A DNA stretch of 64,000 nucleotides from Ornithorhynchus anatinus (GCF_004115215.2 NW_024396725.1:545186-609185), one strand, 5' to 3'; counted from the stretch's first letter, positions 21,206 to 32,754 are shown. Translations and numbers: made by a program. Notes: generated by a model not told the origin, from the letters alone.

Positions 21206-21372
21206 ATCAATACACCACTTCTCCTGTTTCTGTGTCCTTCCACTCACTATAAGCAATACCAGTCGAGGGTTGCTCCACCAGTCAGCTGACTGCAACAGTG
21301 GTTGTGATGTACTCTTCTCAATAGAAACTCGGCCCACAAAACAGAGTGGGTCTAGTCAAGCCCGGCCCATCC

Positions 21373-21596
21373 ATCCACCTCAATCTAATTAACAATAATC
21401 ATTCCTTCCTTGTACTTTGGAATGGCAGCCATGTCTGGTCTTTACAAGGCAGCCACCTGAGAGGGCTCTCATATTAGAATCAGGGAAACCCCTGTAATCC
21501 TAGGCCCAGAACCCTGCACATTGCAGCACCTGAGATACGAACCCATCAGGAGGCTCACAGGAGGATGTAATGCCTGCCCAGTGATGTCTCAAATAT
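21373..21596 (+). other. Unit 2 intron, right part
   Basis: CTCAATCTAATTAACAATAA, CACATTGCAGCACCTGA and CCCAGTGATGTCTC match 7888-8524 of unit 1 and 36570-37480 of unit 4. Confidence 0.65.
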
Positions 21597-21865
21597 TCAC
21601 TATCTTATTTAAGTGCTTACTATAAACCAAGCGCTGTATGAAGTGCTACGGTATAAATAGGTTAATCATTTCAGACATAGTCTCTGTCCAACATGAGACT
21701 CACAGTCTTAAGAAGGAGGAAGAACTGGTGTTTAATCCTTATTTTGCAAATGAAGAAACTGAAGCCCAGAGAAGTTAATTGGTTAGCCCCAGGTCAGACA
21801 GATGGTAACTGGCGGAATCAAGATAAGAACCCATGTCTCCTGATTTGCAGGCAGAATACCGAAGA
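21597..21865 (-). repeat. Old MON1 shared by units 1, 2 and 4
   Basis: ATTTAAGTGCTTACTATAAA, AAGAAACTGAAGCCCAGAGA. Counterpart of 8525-9320 without the two later MON1s. Confidence 0.75.
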
Positions 21866-21934
21866 AACAGTAAGACTGTAATTTTTTACTCCGTATTTTG
21901 ATCTACTTAGCTCTGTACATTTGTCCCCCAAAAA

Positions 21935-22150
21935 GTTTCTCTTTTTCCCCTCTCGCTCTGCCTCTCTTTCCCTTTCCTGTCTTTCTCTCTTTCTAATTCT
22001 CTTCCTTTCTCTCACTTCTTCACTATTTCCCTCTCTCTTACTCTCCTCCCTCTTTCATTCTCCCTCTGTCTCTCTTTGTCTCCTCCCTCAGTCTCTCTTT
22101 TTCATCTCTAAATGCCTCCTCTCTCCCCTGCTTTCTTTCCCACAAGTCTT
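21935..22150 (+). repeat. CT-rich tract, unit 2 intron
   Basis: CTCTCTTTCTAATTCTCTTC-type sequence, counterpart of 9391-9600. Confidence 0.7.
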
Positions 22151-22639
22151 CCTACCCAAAGCCTGTCCTCCTGCAGACTTTGTCATCAGTGTATAAAATA
22201 ACACCTTCCTCTCGATCTCATAGCCCAACAATCTATGGTATTATCTATGACTCATCTCTCTCATTCAATGCACATATGTAAGATGGTATCAAATCCTGTC
22301 ATTTCTACCTTTTATAGCATCTCTAGAATCTACCCCTTCCCCTCCACCCAAAGCTCTACCACATTGATCCAAGCACTTATCATATCCTTCCATGACTACT
22401 GCATTAGCTTCCTTGCTGACCTCCCTGCCGCCCATCTCTGCCTTCTCTAGTCCCTAATTCACGCTGCTGTTTGGATCATTTTTCTAAAAAAAAAAAAAAT
22501 TCAGCCGTGTCTTTCCATTCCTCAAAATCCTTAAATGGTTGCCAATTCACCTCAGCATCAAGCAGAAATTATTACCATTGGCTCCAGGGTTTTTGATCAG
22601 TTCACCCCCATCCTACCTTACTCTGTTGATCTTCTATTA

Positions 22640-22785
22640 TCACTGTAATTATTATTGCTGTCATTTTGGTACTTAATAAGCACTTTACTGTGTGTTAAGC
22701 ATTGCTCTAAACTCTGGAGTAGGTACAAAGTAATCAGAATGGATGTAATCCATGTCCCATATGGGGCTCACAGTCTATGTAGTCA
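22640..22785 (-). repeat. MON1 fragment shared with unit 1
   Basis: TTATTATTGCTGTCATTTTG, AAGCACTTTACTGTGTGTTA, to ATGGGGCTCACAGTCTA. Same position as 11188-11322. Confidence 0.8.
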
Positions 22786-23044
22786 TAACCCAACCCAGCT
22801 TCACTCCTCTGACATTAACCTACTCTCTAAACTCGGTCTCATCTGTTGCAGCTTTGTCTCTTTGCTCCTATCTCCCCTCTGGCCTGGAATGCCCTCCTGC
22901 TTTTCACCCAACAGACCACTCCTTTCCCTATCCTCAGAGGTATCTGGGTGTCTTATCTCCCTTGAGAGGCCTTTCCCAAGTAAAACCTAGTTTTCTGTAA
23001 TCATTCTGTCTTCCATGTCCCCTCTGCACTTACACCTGGACTCC

Positions 23045-23335
23045 CTAATAATAGTAATGCTAATAATTATTGTGGTATTTGTTAAACACTTACTGTGTGC
23101 CAGGCACTGTACTAAGCACTGGGATGAATACAAGCAAATTGGGTTGGTCACAGTCCTTGTCCCACATGGAACCCATAGTCTTAATCCCCATTTTCAAGAT
23201 GAGGTAACTGAGGCACAGAGAAGTTAAATGACTTGCCCAAGGTCAAACAGCAGACACAAGTTGGATCCGGGATTAGAACCCATAACCTTCTGTGTCTCAA
23301 ACCCATACTCTCTCCATTATGCCGTGCTGCTTCCC
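23045..23335 (-). repeat. MON1 SINE, minus (unit 2 only)
   Basis: AATAGTAATGCTAATAATTA to TATGCCGTGCTGCTTCCC; full-length. Confidence 0.9.
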
Positions 23336-23570
23336 TAAGCACTTGATATTCACCTAATCTGTACTGTGAGTATGTGCAATTACTTATTCCCTGCCATTAA
23401 CAGAACTGTAATTTATTTCAATGTCTTTTCCTGCCACTAGAATGAAAGCTCCTCTGGGCAAGTAAGGCATCTACCAACTCAATAGTAGTGTGCATTTCCA
23501 AGGGCTTAGCAGAGCGTTCTACAGAAAATAAGCCCTCAATAAATACTTTTGATTGATTTATTGATTGATT

Positions 23571-24007
23571 GACCTCTCTCATTCTCCATCCCTCTCTTTT
23601 TCATCCTCTTTCCTCTTTCGTTTTACTTCTGACTTATTTTCCTTTCATCTGTTTCTTTTCATCGTTCCTTTCCTTCTCTCACTTTCCTCCTTCTTTCTCT
23701 CTGCCTCACATTTTCTCGCCTCCATTTCCCCCATTCCTCTCTTTCTCTTTCTCTGTCTTCCTCTTCTCCCTCTTTCTCTGCCTTTCACTCTTTTCTTCTT
23801 TCTCTCCTCCCTCTTTCTTTCTCACTGTATTACTCTTGCTACTTTTCTCATTCTTTCTCTCATTCCCCATCCTTTCACTCTATTTCTCTTTCTTTCCTGC
23901 TGCAATTTTCCCTCTTCATTTCTGTTATTCCACCTTTCCTCCCTTCCTCTCTCACACTTTATGTATTTTTCTGTCTCCCTCTCCCTCCCATTCCCTCTGT
24001 ATTTTAG
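23571..24007 (+). repeat. Long CT-rich tract and 3' splice site of V1R-3
   Basis: About 430 bp of pyrimidines with TTTCTCTCCTCCCTCTTT-like units ending GTATTTTAG at 24007, 36 bp before the ATG. Confidence 0.7.
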
Positions 24008-24043
24008 GAGGCCACTTTTACTTCTGACCAAGAACCCATATGA

Positions 24044-24969
24044 ATGGACATCAGTGGCATCTTCTTGGGGACTGTGATGCTGCTACAGATCAGCACTGGG
24101 GCGTCAGCGAATGTCTTCCTCCTGCTATTTATACCCACATGGTCTTCTCCAGCCACAAGCTCAGCTCCTCAGACTTGATCCTCACCCACTTAGCTTGGTC
24201 CAATACCATCTTCCTTCTCATCTGTGGAATCTCAGAGACCAATTCTGCTTGGGGATGGAGAAATTCCCTGGACACTATTGGATGCAAGATTGTCTTATAT
24301 GTTTACCAATTGGCCCAGGGCCTCTCCATCTGCACCACCAGCCTCCTGAGCATCTTCCAGGCCATCACCATCAGTCCCAGCCCCTCCCGGTGGGCAGGGG
24401 TCAAAGCCAAATTACCCAAATGTATCATTCCTTCCTTTGCCTTTTTCTGGGTCCTCAACGTGCTGATCGACAACAGTGCACTGGTGTATGCTTCAGACCC
24501 CCAGAATAGCACCACCATTCAAATTACATATGATCTGAAATATTGTTCAGTAACGATTCTCAGTGCGGAAGCCACTCTGATAAATGCCATTATGCTCTTT
24601 GGCCGTGATCTGCTCTTTGTGGGACTCATGAGCACAGCCAGTGGCTACATGATGTTTATCCTGCACAGGCACCACCAACAGATCCGTCATCTCCCCGGTC
24701 CCAGCAGCTCTGCCAGGGCGACACCTGAGGTCTGAGCAGCCAAGAGAATCGTTACCCTGGTCACGCTCTATGTTCTCCTCTAAGAGTGCCATTCCATCAT
24801 TTTCAGTATTTTACTTAACAGGAAAGGAAAGTCTCCTCTACTGGTGAATATCAACACCACCATGGTATTTGGCTTTCCTGTCATCAGTCCCTTCCTGGTG
24901 ATTCACAGTGACAGGAGGATGAGAACATTTTGGAAAAGAGAATCAACTGTTTCCATCGTGGATTCTTAG
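24044..24969 (+). pseudogene. V1R-3, vomeronasal type 1 receptor pseudogene
   Basis: Starts MDISGIFLGTVMLLQISTGA. I chose the ATG at 24044 because it aligns with the other receptors; an ATG at 24040 is in another frame. One single-base loss near 24127 (LLF|YTH) shifts the frame. After that the frame is open through TM2 to loop 3 (LILTHLAWSNTIF, GCKIVLYVYQLAQGLSICTT, AITISPSPSRWAG, DPQNST, LHRHHQQIRHLPGP) to a TGA at 24733. TM6-TM7 then follow in the same frame (AAKRIVTLVTLYVLL, a TAA, VISPFLVIHSDRRMRTFWKR) to the final TAG. So it has one frameshift and two stops: moderately recent loss. The N-X-S/T site of loop 2 is present. Unit 2 promoter block is 6.4 kb upstream. Confidence 0.94.
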
Positions 24970-25262
24970 AGTCCCAAGGAATCTTCCAGGTCTCCCACTC
25001 TGACCTAAGAAGGCTCAGAGTGAGAGTAGTCAGGACCTCCCCACTGAATCCGTTTAATGAGGCCTCAGGGTCACCTAAATGAAGGATTCCATCCCCAATG
25101 ATAATGGCTGAAGGGATGGGGAAGGCATGCAATGCAACTCCATCAAAACAATGAGATAATTATAACTCAAGGTATCCACTCAACAATCTGAGCACTTCAG
25201 CTGCCATAAGGACTACAGTGCTGACCTTTGTTTCCAAGGTTCCATTCCTTCACGCCACCCAT
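24970..25262 (+). other. 3' flank of V1R-3, paralogous to V1R-5 flank
   Basis: ATAATTATAACTCAAGG, ATCCACTCAACAATC and GTTTCCAAG match 41640-41760 and 54610-54720, so these receptors were duplicated with their 3' flanks. Confidence 0.65.
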
Positions 25263-26062
25263 TCACAAATCAGGTGTAATGATTGAGCAACTACCTAGTA
25301 CAGAGCATTGTAGAAAGTGCTTGAGAGAAAGCAGCAGAGTTAGGAGTTACAATCCTTAGATCCTCAGGACTGGAAGCCTATGAGGACAGGATTGTGTCTA
25401 CCAACTCTTTGGTACTCTCCCAAGTGGCTTTGGATGCAGTAACATACATAGTAAATACCATAGACTGATTGATTGATCTTTGCCCACTTGGAAATCTAAC
25501 TTTTTTGTATTTGATTGAGCATCTACTGTTTGCAGAGCACTCTGCTAAAAGCTTGGAGAGGTCAGTAATGTTAGAAGACAGACTCCCTGCTCTCAAGGAT
25601 TGTATATGTTAATATGCCTTGAGCACCTGCCGTGTGCAGTGCACTGTGCTAAGTGCTTGCTACAGTATGATCAATTTAGTAGTCATAATGGCTTCCCTAA
25701 AAAAACATATTCCAGTCGAGGAGTCAGACACTAAAATATTCAGAGAAAAGAGGAAAGTGAATATGTAGGTGAGTGAGTGCTTGTGTAATCAGAGTGTGAG
25801 GATAGGTGCATAATTCTACTTTGATTTTGTGTTCCCAAATGCAAGGAGAAAGAATTTGGAAAGACAGATGTGTGGGCAAGTGCTTACATCCTACAGAATA
25901 TACATCTGAATGTGCAGAAGTGCTAGAATTCGTGACAGTGAATAAATATAATAGTGACACAAAGAAGTATGGTGGTGGGAGGTGGCATAGTGAGGCCTGG
26001 TAAGCTCAAAACTGAATCAGGGAAGGCCTCTTGGAGGAGGTATGATTTCAGATGGGTTTTTA
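25263..26062 (-). repeat. Cluster of degenerate L2 tails
   Basis: Minus-strand tails at about 25270-25345, 25505-25600 and 25612-25670, a plus-strand tail at 25360-25475 (ending CATAGACTGATTGATTGA), then diffuse L2-like sequence ending GGGAAGGCCTCTTGGAGGAG (reverse ORF2 end). Boundaries are uncertain and 25671-26010 is only weakly assignable. Confidence 0.55.
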
Positions 26063-27010
26063 TTAGTAGTATTATTAATTACTATGGCATTTGTTAAATG
26101 TTTACTTTGTGCCACCTCCCTCCTCAAAATTCTCCAGCGGTTGCCTCATTGTTGACTTCAAAACTCTTCAGCACCTTGCCTCCTCTTACCTCACCTCCCT
26201 TCGCTCCTTCTACAGTCCAGCCCACACACTCCACTCCTCTGGTGCTAACCTTCTCATTGCGCCTCATTCTCACCTGTTCCACCATCGACCTCTGGTCCAT
26301 GTCCTACCTCTGGCCTGGAATGACCTCCCTCCTCAAATCCACCAAACAAGCACACTTCCCCCCATTCAAAGCCCTACTGAAAGCTCATCTCCTCCAGGAG
26401 GCCTTCCCAGACTAAGTCCCCCTTTTCCTCACTCCCCCTCTCCTTCACATCACCCCAACTCAACTCCCTTTGCTCTATCCCCGTCTCCACCCCACAACAC
26501 TTGTGTACGTATGTACATATTTATAATTATAATTCTATTTGTTTTTATTAAGGATGTGTTTATATCTATAATTCCATTTATTTATAAAGATGCTGCTGAT
26601 GCCTGTTTACTTGTTTGGATGTCTGTCTCCCCCCTTCTAGACTGTGAGCCTGTTGCAGACAGGGATTGTCTCTATTTGTTGCTAAATTGTACTACCCAAA
26701 CACTTAATACAGTGCTCTGCACACAGTAAGCGAACAATAAATACGATTAAATGAACAAATGCATGACTGCCAAGTACTGCACTCAACTCTGGGGTGAAGC
26801 AAATTGGGTTGGACACAGTCCCTGTCCCATGTGGGATTTACAGTCTCAATCCCCATTTTAAAGTGAGGGAACTGAGGCCCAGAGAAGTGAAGCGACTTGC
26901 AGAAGGTCACACAGCAGATGAGTGGAGGAGGCAGGATTTGAACTCATAAAACTTCTGACCTTCTAACTTCCAGGCTTGGGCTCTAGCCACTATACCATGC
27001 TTCTTCCCTT
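26063..27010 (-). repeat. MON1, minus, split by an L2
   Basis: Left part ATTACTATGGCATTTGTTAA to TTTGTGCCA (26115). Right part resumes AAGTACTGCACTCAACTCTG and ends TATACCATGCTTCTTCCC. Confidence 0.8.
26117..26755 (+). repeat. L2 3' end inserted in MON1
   Basis: Begins CTCCTCAAAATTCTCCAGCG and ends GCGAACAATAAATACGATTA. The ORF2 end AHLLQEAFPD (to 26415) is intact. Confidence 0.9.
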
Positions 27011-27440
27011 CTGAAGAAGGGGGGAACTGTGCTCTGGCCGAATTGAAGGACTAGGGAACATGGGTGAGAGGTAGGCTGTGAGCAAGAGCAGAGTTTGGAA
27101 AATTATGGAATTTATGATCCAAAGCTGACTAGAAGATATACAAAGGGATGGCAGGAAATAGGCAGGGAGAGGAGAAACGCTCAGCTCCATTTCCTTGATT
27201 TTTCCCCTTGTAGTCTTTGTAAGACCTGCCTCTGGAGTGCGCCCTGACTCCTAATTGTTTAACCAGGCTTTAGGCAACATCACGTAACTAGTCCTAGGAG
27301 ATTACTAGTTCCTGCCATCATCAATCAGTCACAGTGATTAAATATCTATTGTAAACTTCAGGTGCTTGTTTGGGGAGGCAACAGGATTGGAAACTCAATC
27401 CAGTGAGGGGTGTTCTGTACAGACTAAGCACTCAGTAAAT
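27011..27440. other. Intergenic sequence, mostly unassigned
   Basis: About 430 bp; a weak L2-tail echo (ACTAAGCACTCAGTAAATGC) near the right end. No gene seen. Confidence 0.45.
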
Positions 27441-27738
27441 GCCAGTGATTATTATTAATAATAAGATTAATGGTAATAATAAGAAGAATTGTGATATTTG
27501 CTAAGCACTTACTATGAACCAGGCACTGTTCTAAGCACTGGGGTTCATACAAGAAAATTAGGTCAAACCTAGTGTCTGTCCTACAAAGGGCTCAGAGTTT
27601 TAGCACTCATTTTACAGAGGAGGTAAGTCACTTGCTCAAGGTCCCACGGTAGACAAGTGGCAGAGTCGGGATAAGAACGCATGACCTTCTGACTCTCAGG
27701 TCTGGGCTTTATCTACTATACCATGAAGCTTCTCATAA
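27441..27738 (-). repeat. MON1 SINE, minus
   Basis: ATTATTATTAATAATAAG-rich tail, TGAACCAGGCACTGTTCTAA, ending ACCATGAAGCTTCTC. Confidence 0.85.
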
Positions 27739-28335
27739 GGCCTAGTATGGGTAAGGTGGGAGCCGCCTGCCACACCAATCTCCTCCTTCCAGCTTTACTT
27801 CCCTCTCACTGAGAAGAGTGAAGAAGGTGAGACACACAGACAAGGAAGGAGCATGTAGGGGTTGGGACCCAGGCATATCTGTGGCCACGTGTGACCCAGA
27901 GGGTGAGAGGGTCAGATTTGCACTAGAGACCCAGGCTTGGCTCCTGGCAGAGCTGGGCTGTGGGTGGAAGCTGGGATGTACCTGGAGCTACAGGCTGTCA
28001 TGTTTCTCCATGGGCATCTCTGATGGTCAATTAGCAGCAGGTAACTGTGGGAAGAGATCTGGGCTCATCTTGTCCCTGGTTGGTGGGCAGCAGGGAGGGG
28101 TGTCTGGGCATGACCAAAGTTGATTTAGACCATGTGTCAGAGCTGATTAATGTTTAGAGGTTCACTCATTAACATACACACACACAAACACACTCACACA
28201 CTCTGATAATGCCCTCAGGGATGGGAAAGGTGAGGAAAGCAGTTGAAAAATGTTGCCTTAGGCTTGATCTGCCTAAGGCTGACTGCCTGCAAGCTGCCCT
28301 CCCAGCCAGCATGAGCGATGAAACAGGTGAGTAGG
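27739..28335 (+). promoter_or_regulatory. V1R promoter/5' exon block, unit 3
   Basis: ATCTGGGCTCATCTTG, ATGGTCAATTAGCAGCAGG (homeodomain-like TAATT/ATTAG, about 28023), GCTGATTAATGTTTAG, CA-rich run, palindrome core CCCTCAGGG (28212-28220), GTTGAAAAATGTTG at the TATA-like position (28243), then GAAACAG|GTGAGTAGGAC with a near-consensus donor at 28326/28327. Only about 0.9 kb upstream of V1R-4, because the repeat-filled intron of the other units is absent. Confidence 0.58.
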
Positions 28336-29065
28336 ACAATGCCATCTCCATCAGCATGATTTCTGGGTTTCCATAGGAACTCTGCAGCTTTGGACTGGGG
28401 CTCTGGTGTGGGAGTCAGGGCTGGTCACCTCTGAAAAGCCTTCTCCCAGGGCTTCCCCCTTCCCAATCCCAGAACGTTTACAGCAGAGTTCTCTCCATAT
28501 TAGACTGGATCCCCTTCTGTCTCAGAAAAGAATTAGTTTTACTCCTATTAATAATAATAATGATAATATTTGTTGAGCACTTTCAATGTGCCTAGCTAGC
28601 GCTGTTCTAAGTGTTGGGATAGATACAAGGTGTCAAAGGCAGTGTGCTGCCACCCTGATTGCCCTGTGAGTTAAGAACGGCTCCCAGATAGTTCCTAGCT
28701 GATTGTAGGCACAAAGAGCTTGGGCACAAAGAGATGCCTACAGAGCACACAACTCCCTGTGCCACCACAGTTCCCCCCTTTCCTTCTCCAACATCATTCA
28801 TTCATTCATTCATTCATTCATTCAATTATATTCATTGAGCACTTACTGTGTGTGGAACATTGTACTAAGCACTTAGCTGGGTTGCAGTGACCATGACCTG
28901 GGAGAAGCCAGTCCCTGTCCCCTCTTGGCCACACTTCAAGGCGGCCACAACAGCAGTCACACAATCCCAGAGGAGCAGAATGAGTACTATGGAAAGGGGC
29001 AATGAACTTCAGAGATCCCATTCTCCACATCTGCAGCCCAGAAGTTTGAGGAAACAAGAACCATA
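28336..29065 (+). other. Short intron of V1R-4 with repeat fragments
   Basis: Contains a headless minus-strand MON1 fragment (28546-28635, ATAATATTTGTTGAGCACTT) and an L2 minus tail (28797-28878, six ATTC units then GAGCACTTACTGTGTGTGGA). The remaining sequence is unassigned. Confidence 0.6.
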
Positions 29066-29216
29066 GCCTTCTCTCTTCCTATCCACCTCCTCCCCAAATG
29101 TCCTCTGCAGTCTCCCACTCTCTCTTTCCATCTGTCCCATCCCCATTTCCTTCCTTTCAGGTCCATTTCCTCCCTTTGTCTCCCTCTCCTCCTTTCCCCT
29201 TCCCAGGTGTCTGCAG
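29066..29216 (+). repeat. Pyrimidine tract and 3' splice site of V1R-4
   Basis: CTCTCTTTCCATCTGTCCCA ... CTTCCCAG (29206) and a second AG in CTGCAG (29216). Alignment of the following GAGGCCACTT with V1R-3 favours the second. Confidence 0.6.
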
Positions 29217-29252
29217 GAGGCCACTTCTGCTTTGAAAAGTAACTTCAGGAGG

Positions 29253-30430
29253 ATGGATGCTATGGAAATCTCCTTTGGAACCACAGTGCTGTGACAGATC
29301 AGCATTGGAGTCTTAGCGAATGCCTTCCTCCTCCTTCTTTATACCCGTATGGTCTCTGTTAGCCACAGACTTAGCTATTCCGACCTGATCCTTGTTCACC
29401 TGGCCTTGGCTAATTCCCTGACCTTTCTCAGCAGGGGAATCCCAGACACCCTATATATTTGGGGTCTGATAAATTTCTTAGATGACTTGGGGTGTAAAAC
29501 CCTGATTTACCTGCGCTAAGTTTCCCTTGGCCTTTCCATTTGTACCACCTGCCTCTTGAGCATCTTCCAGGCTGTAACCATCAGTGCCTCCACCTCCCGG
29601 TGGGCTGGAGTTAAAGCCAAATTACCCAAATGTGTCATCCTCTCCTGTCTCCTCTCCTGGGTCATGAATCTGCTGGTCGACTTTTGTATACTGAAGTAAT
29701 TATAATAATGTTGGTATTTGTTAAGCACTTACTATGTGCAGAGCACTGTTCTAAGCACTGGGGTAGATAGAGGGTAATCAGGTTATCCCACGTGAGGCTC
29801 ACAGTCTTCATCCCCATTTGAGAGATGAGGTTACTGAGGCACAGAGACGTTAAATGACTTGCCCACAGTCACACAGCTGACAAGTGGCGGAGCTGGAATT
29901 TGAACCCACGACCTCTGACTCCCAAGCCCATGCTCTTTCCACTGAGCCACGCTGTCCCACGGAACAGCAGTAGCGTTCAAATAGTTATGGACTTCAAGTA
30001 CTGCATCAAAGTCAGTGCCGAACGGGAAACCAAACTGGCCATTGCACTGATACTTCCATTCCGGGATCTGTTCTTTGTGGGGCTCATGAGCACAGCCAGG
30101 GGCTACATGTTATTTGTCCTTCACAGACACCACCAGCAGGTCTGGCACCTCCACGGGCCTGTCTCTTCCTTGGGGGTCATGCCTGAGGTCCAAGCAGCCA
30201 AAAGAGTCATTGCTCTGGTCACCCTCTATGTCCTCCTATATGGGCGGCAAGCTGTCATGCTGAACGTGATTATCAACATGAAAGAGAAGTCTCCTCTGCT
30301 GGTGAGAGTCTACCTACTGTTGTCATTTTCCTTCTCAGTTGTCAGTCCGTTCCTGATGATCCACAGTGACAGGAAGGTGAGCATGTTCTGGAAAAGGGAT
30401 TTCCCTTTGTCAAACACAGATCCATCATAA
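29253..30430 (+). pseudogene. V1R-4 pseudogene, coding exon split by a MON1
   Basis: Starts MDAMEISFGTTVL. The first half is in one frame with two in-frame stops (after TTVL and in TM3 after LIYLR): FLLLLYTRMVSVSHRLS, LILVHLALANSLTFLSRG, GLSICTTCLLSIFQAVTIS, WVMNLLVDF. A MON1 then interrupts at the TM4/loop 2 junction (29697-29955). The second half, from [10 protein letters not shown] to the TAA at 30430, is open: [70 protein letters not shown]. Removing the SINE gives the normal length of about 305 codons. The well-kept 3' half suggests that loss was recent. Confidence 0.94.
29697..29955 (-). repeat. MON1 SINE inside V1R-4 coding exon
   Basis: TAATTATAATAATGTTGGTA, TGTGCAGAGCACTGTTCTAA, GATGAGGTTACTGAGGCACA, ending TGAGCCACGCTG. 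Full-length with a well-preserved tRNA-like head, so comparatively young. No clear target duplication seen. Confidence 0.93.
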
Positions 30431-30519
30431 ACCTCCCACTTGGTCCTACTGAGATGAACTTTACTAGATTCCTGATTTGGAAAACCCCTTAATGATGTCA
30501 GAGAAGCAGGAAGGGGGAA

Positions 30520-30795
30520 ATTAGAGAAGCCGTGTGGCCAGTGGAGAGAGTATAAGTCTGGAAGTCAGAAGGACCTGTGTTCTAATCCCATCTCTGCCAT
30601 TTGTCAACCTTGTGACCCTGGGCCAATGACTTCATTTCTCTGTGCCTCAGTTACCTCATATGTAAAATGGGTATTAAAACCGGGAACCTTATATGGGACA
30701 GGAACTGTGTCCAAACTGATTAGCTGTGTCTACTCTGGTACTTAGAACAGCACTTTACATAGTAAGCACTTAATGAATACTGTATTCTTCTTCTT
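30520..30795 (+). repeat. MON1 SINE
   Basis: GAGAAGCCGTGTGGCCAGTG head, GTGCCTCAGTTACCTCATAT, ending CACTTAATGAATACTGTATT plus a TTC run. Confidence 0.9.
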
Positions 30796-30800
30796 CTTCT

Positions 30801-31486
30801 TATTCATTCATTCATTCATTCAATAGTATTTATTGAGCGCTTACTATGTGCAGAGCATTGTACTAAGCGCTTGGAATGTACAAATCGGTAACAGATAGAA
30901 ACAGTCTCTGCCCTTTGATGGGCTTACAATCTAATCGGGGGAGACGGACAGACAAGAACAATAGCAATAAATAGAATCGAGGGGATGAACATCTCATTAA
31001 AACAATAGCAAATAAATAGAATCAAGGCGATGTACATTTCATTAACAAAATAAATAGTGTATTGAAAATATATACAGTTGAGCAGATGAGTACAATACCG
31101 AGGGGATGGGAAGGGAAAGGGAGAGGAGCAGAGGGAAATGGGGGGAGAAGAGGGTTTAGCTACGGAGAGGTGAAGAGGGGCGGTAGAGGGAGTAGAGGGA
31201 GAAGGGAAGCTCAGTCTGGGAAGGTTTCTTGGAGGAGGTGAGCTGTAACTAGGGTTTTGAAGAAGGGAAGAGAATTAGTTTGGCGGAGGTGAGGAGGGAG
31301 GGCGTTCCAGGACAACGGGAAGACGTGGTCCAGGGGTCGACGGCGGGATAGGCGAGAACGGGGGACGGTGAGGAGGTGGGCGGCAGAGGAGCGGAGCGTG
31401 TAGAGTGGGCAGTAGAAAGAGAGAAGGGAGGAGAGGTAGGAGGGTGCAAGGTGATGGAGAACCTTAAAGCCTAGAGTGAGAAGTTT
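30801..31486 (-). repeat. Young L2, minus
   Basis: About 690 bp of L2 3' end in reverse, starting with (ATTC)5. Very similar to 1298-1950 (shared AATCGGTAACAGATAG and CCTTTGATGGGCTTAC). Confidence 0.92.
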
Positions 31487-32754
31487 ATTATTATTACCAA
31501 TCTACAGTTAGAAACCATTTCAAGAATAGGTAGAGACAACAGCAGAGGAAGGCGGTATAGCTTTCGTGTAACAGGAGAAATCTGCCTTTCGCCACCTCCT
31601 TCTGATCACCAGTTTGGAACGGCCAGTTGTGGGGAAACCATGCCAAGGTGAGAATTGAAGATCCTGAGCCTGCTGCCCCATTCTGACTTTTCAAAAGAGT
31701 TTCCCTGGCCTTATACTCCTCCTTCCTTGACTCCAGCCTAGGTGAACCTCGAGGTTTGGGAGAAGTAGACCTCGGTTGTCCGGATCTCAGGCTTTGGAAA
31801 GGGCAACAGTCGTCCAGGCACTCTGCAAGTAAAATATTTATTTTTTCTTTTTTTTTATGGAAATGTGGTTCTGTATAGCTGTTTTCCATGCATGGGCTAT
31901 AACAATGGCATCCTTGATGATTACGCTGCCGATTAAGTAAAACCCTTAGGTTCCATTTTCCTTATTTAAGCCCCACCTGGTACATTTGCCATGTCTTGTA
32001 AATAACTGACATAATTAACCTGATATTTCAGTGTGATTATCATTCTTCCCTCTCCTGTCCTAACTCTACTGCCCTCTCCCAAGACCTTGGAATGGTCTTC
32101 CACACACAGTAAATGCATAATAAATATTACTGATGCATAAGTATCCTTAATTTTAATCCTGTGGGTGACATTTCATTAATTTTAGCTATAAGCAATTCAA
32201 AGAAGGAGAGATCAGGGAAGATTTTTCGCTCCTAAAATATCCAATGAACCCATGCCTGGTGTTTAAGGAATGCCTAAGAGGAGAAAAGACTCAGCTACTA
32301 CACTTAGCAGCAAATGATTCTATTTCCGATTCAAGATAAGTAGGGTGATGGGGACACATGGAGAATATGTCTGTGGCAGATACTTTCAACTCTCATCATT
32401 GAGGGAGTTCACGTACTCTCTTTCTCTTTACAAATTGTACTCTCCCAGGCGTTAGGTACAGTCTCCACACACAGAAAATGCTTAATAAACACCATTGATT
32501 GATTGGCTGCAAAAGGATTGAATGCAGCAGTGTCAATAGACCAATATTGGACACTTCATAATCAAATTCCCTTGATTCTATTTCTTGCTATTGTTCTTGT
32601 CTGTCCGTCTCCCCTGATTAGACTGTAAGCCCATCAAAGGGCAGGGACTGTCTCTATCTGTTACTGATTTGTACATTCCAAGCGCTTAGTACAGTGCTCT
32701 GCACATAGTAAGCGCTCAATAAATACTATTGATTGAATGGACCCCACCAGGCCC
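31487..32754 (+). other. 3' flank of V1R-4 with L2 tails
   Basis: 31500-31810 aligns with the flank of V1R-2 (13180-13400). L2 plus-strand tails lie at about 32085-32145, 32425-32508 (ending ACACCATTGATTGATTG) and 32570-32742 (young type, ending ACTATTGATTGAATGG). The rest is unassigned. Confidence 0.55.

Larger units (their letters stand above)
18309..21372. other. About 3 kb sequence present only in unit 2
   Basis: Units 1 and 4 run straight across this point, so about 3 kb was gained here, or lost in both others. It contains a GA repeat, a MON1 and an L2/MON1 nest, plus about 1.6 kb (18309-19519, 19758-20146) that I cannot assign. No long reading frame, terminal inverted repeat or terminal direct repeat was evident by eye. 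Confidence 0.5.
22151..23570 (+). repeat. Old L2, unit 2 counterpart
   Basis: CCAAAGCCTGTCCTCCTGCA, TGATCCAAGCACTTATCATA, CCTCTGGCCTGGAATGCCCT, ending CTCAATAAATACTTTTGATT. MON1 copies sit at 22640-22785 and 23045-23335. Confidence 0.8.

Noticed and set aside
23565-24077. 170- and 152-codon frames rich in Ser, Phe and Leu
   Set aside because: Translation of a low-complexity CT tract; the same happens at 40193-40594 and 53155-53523.
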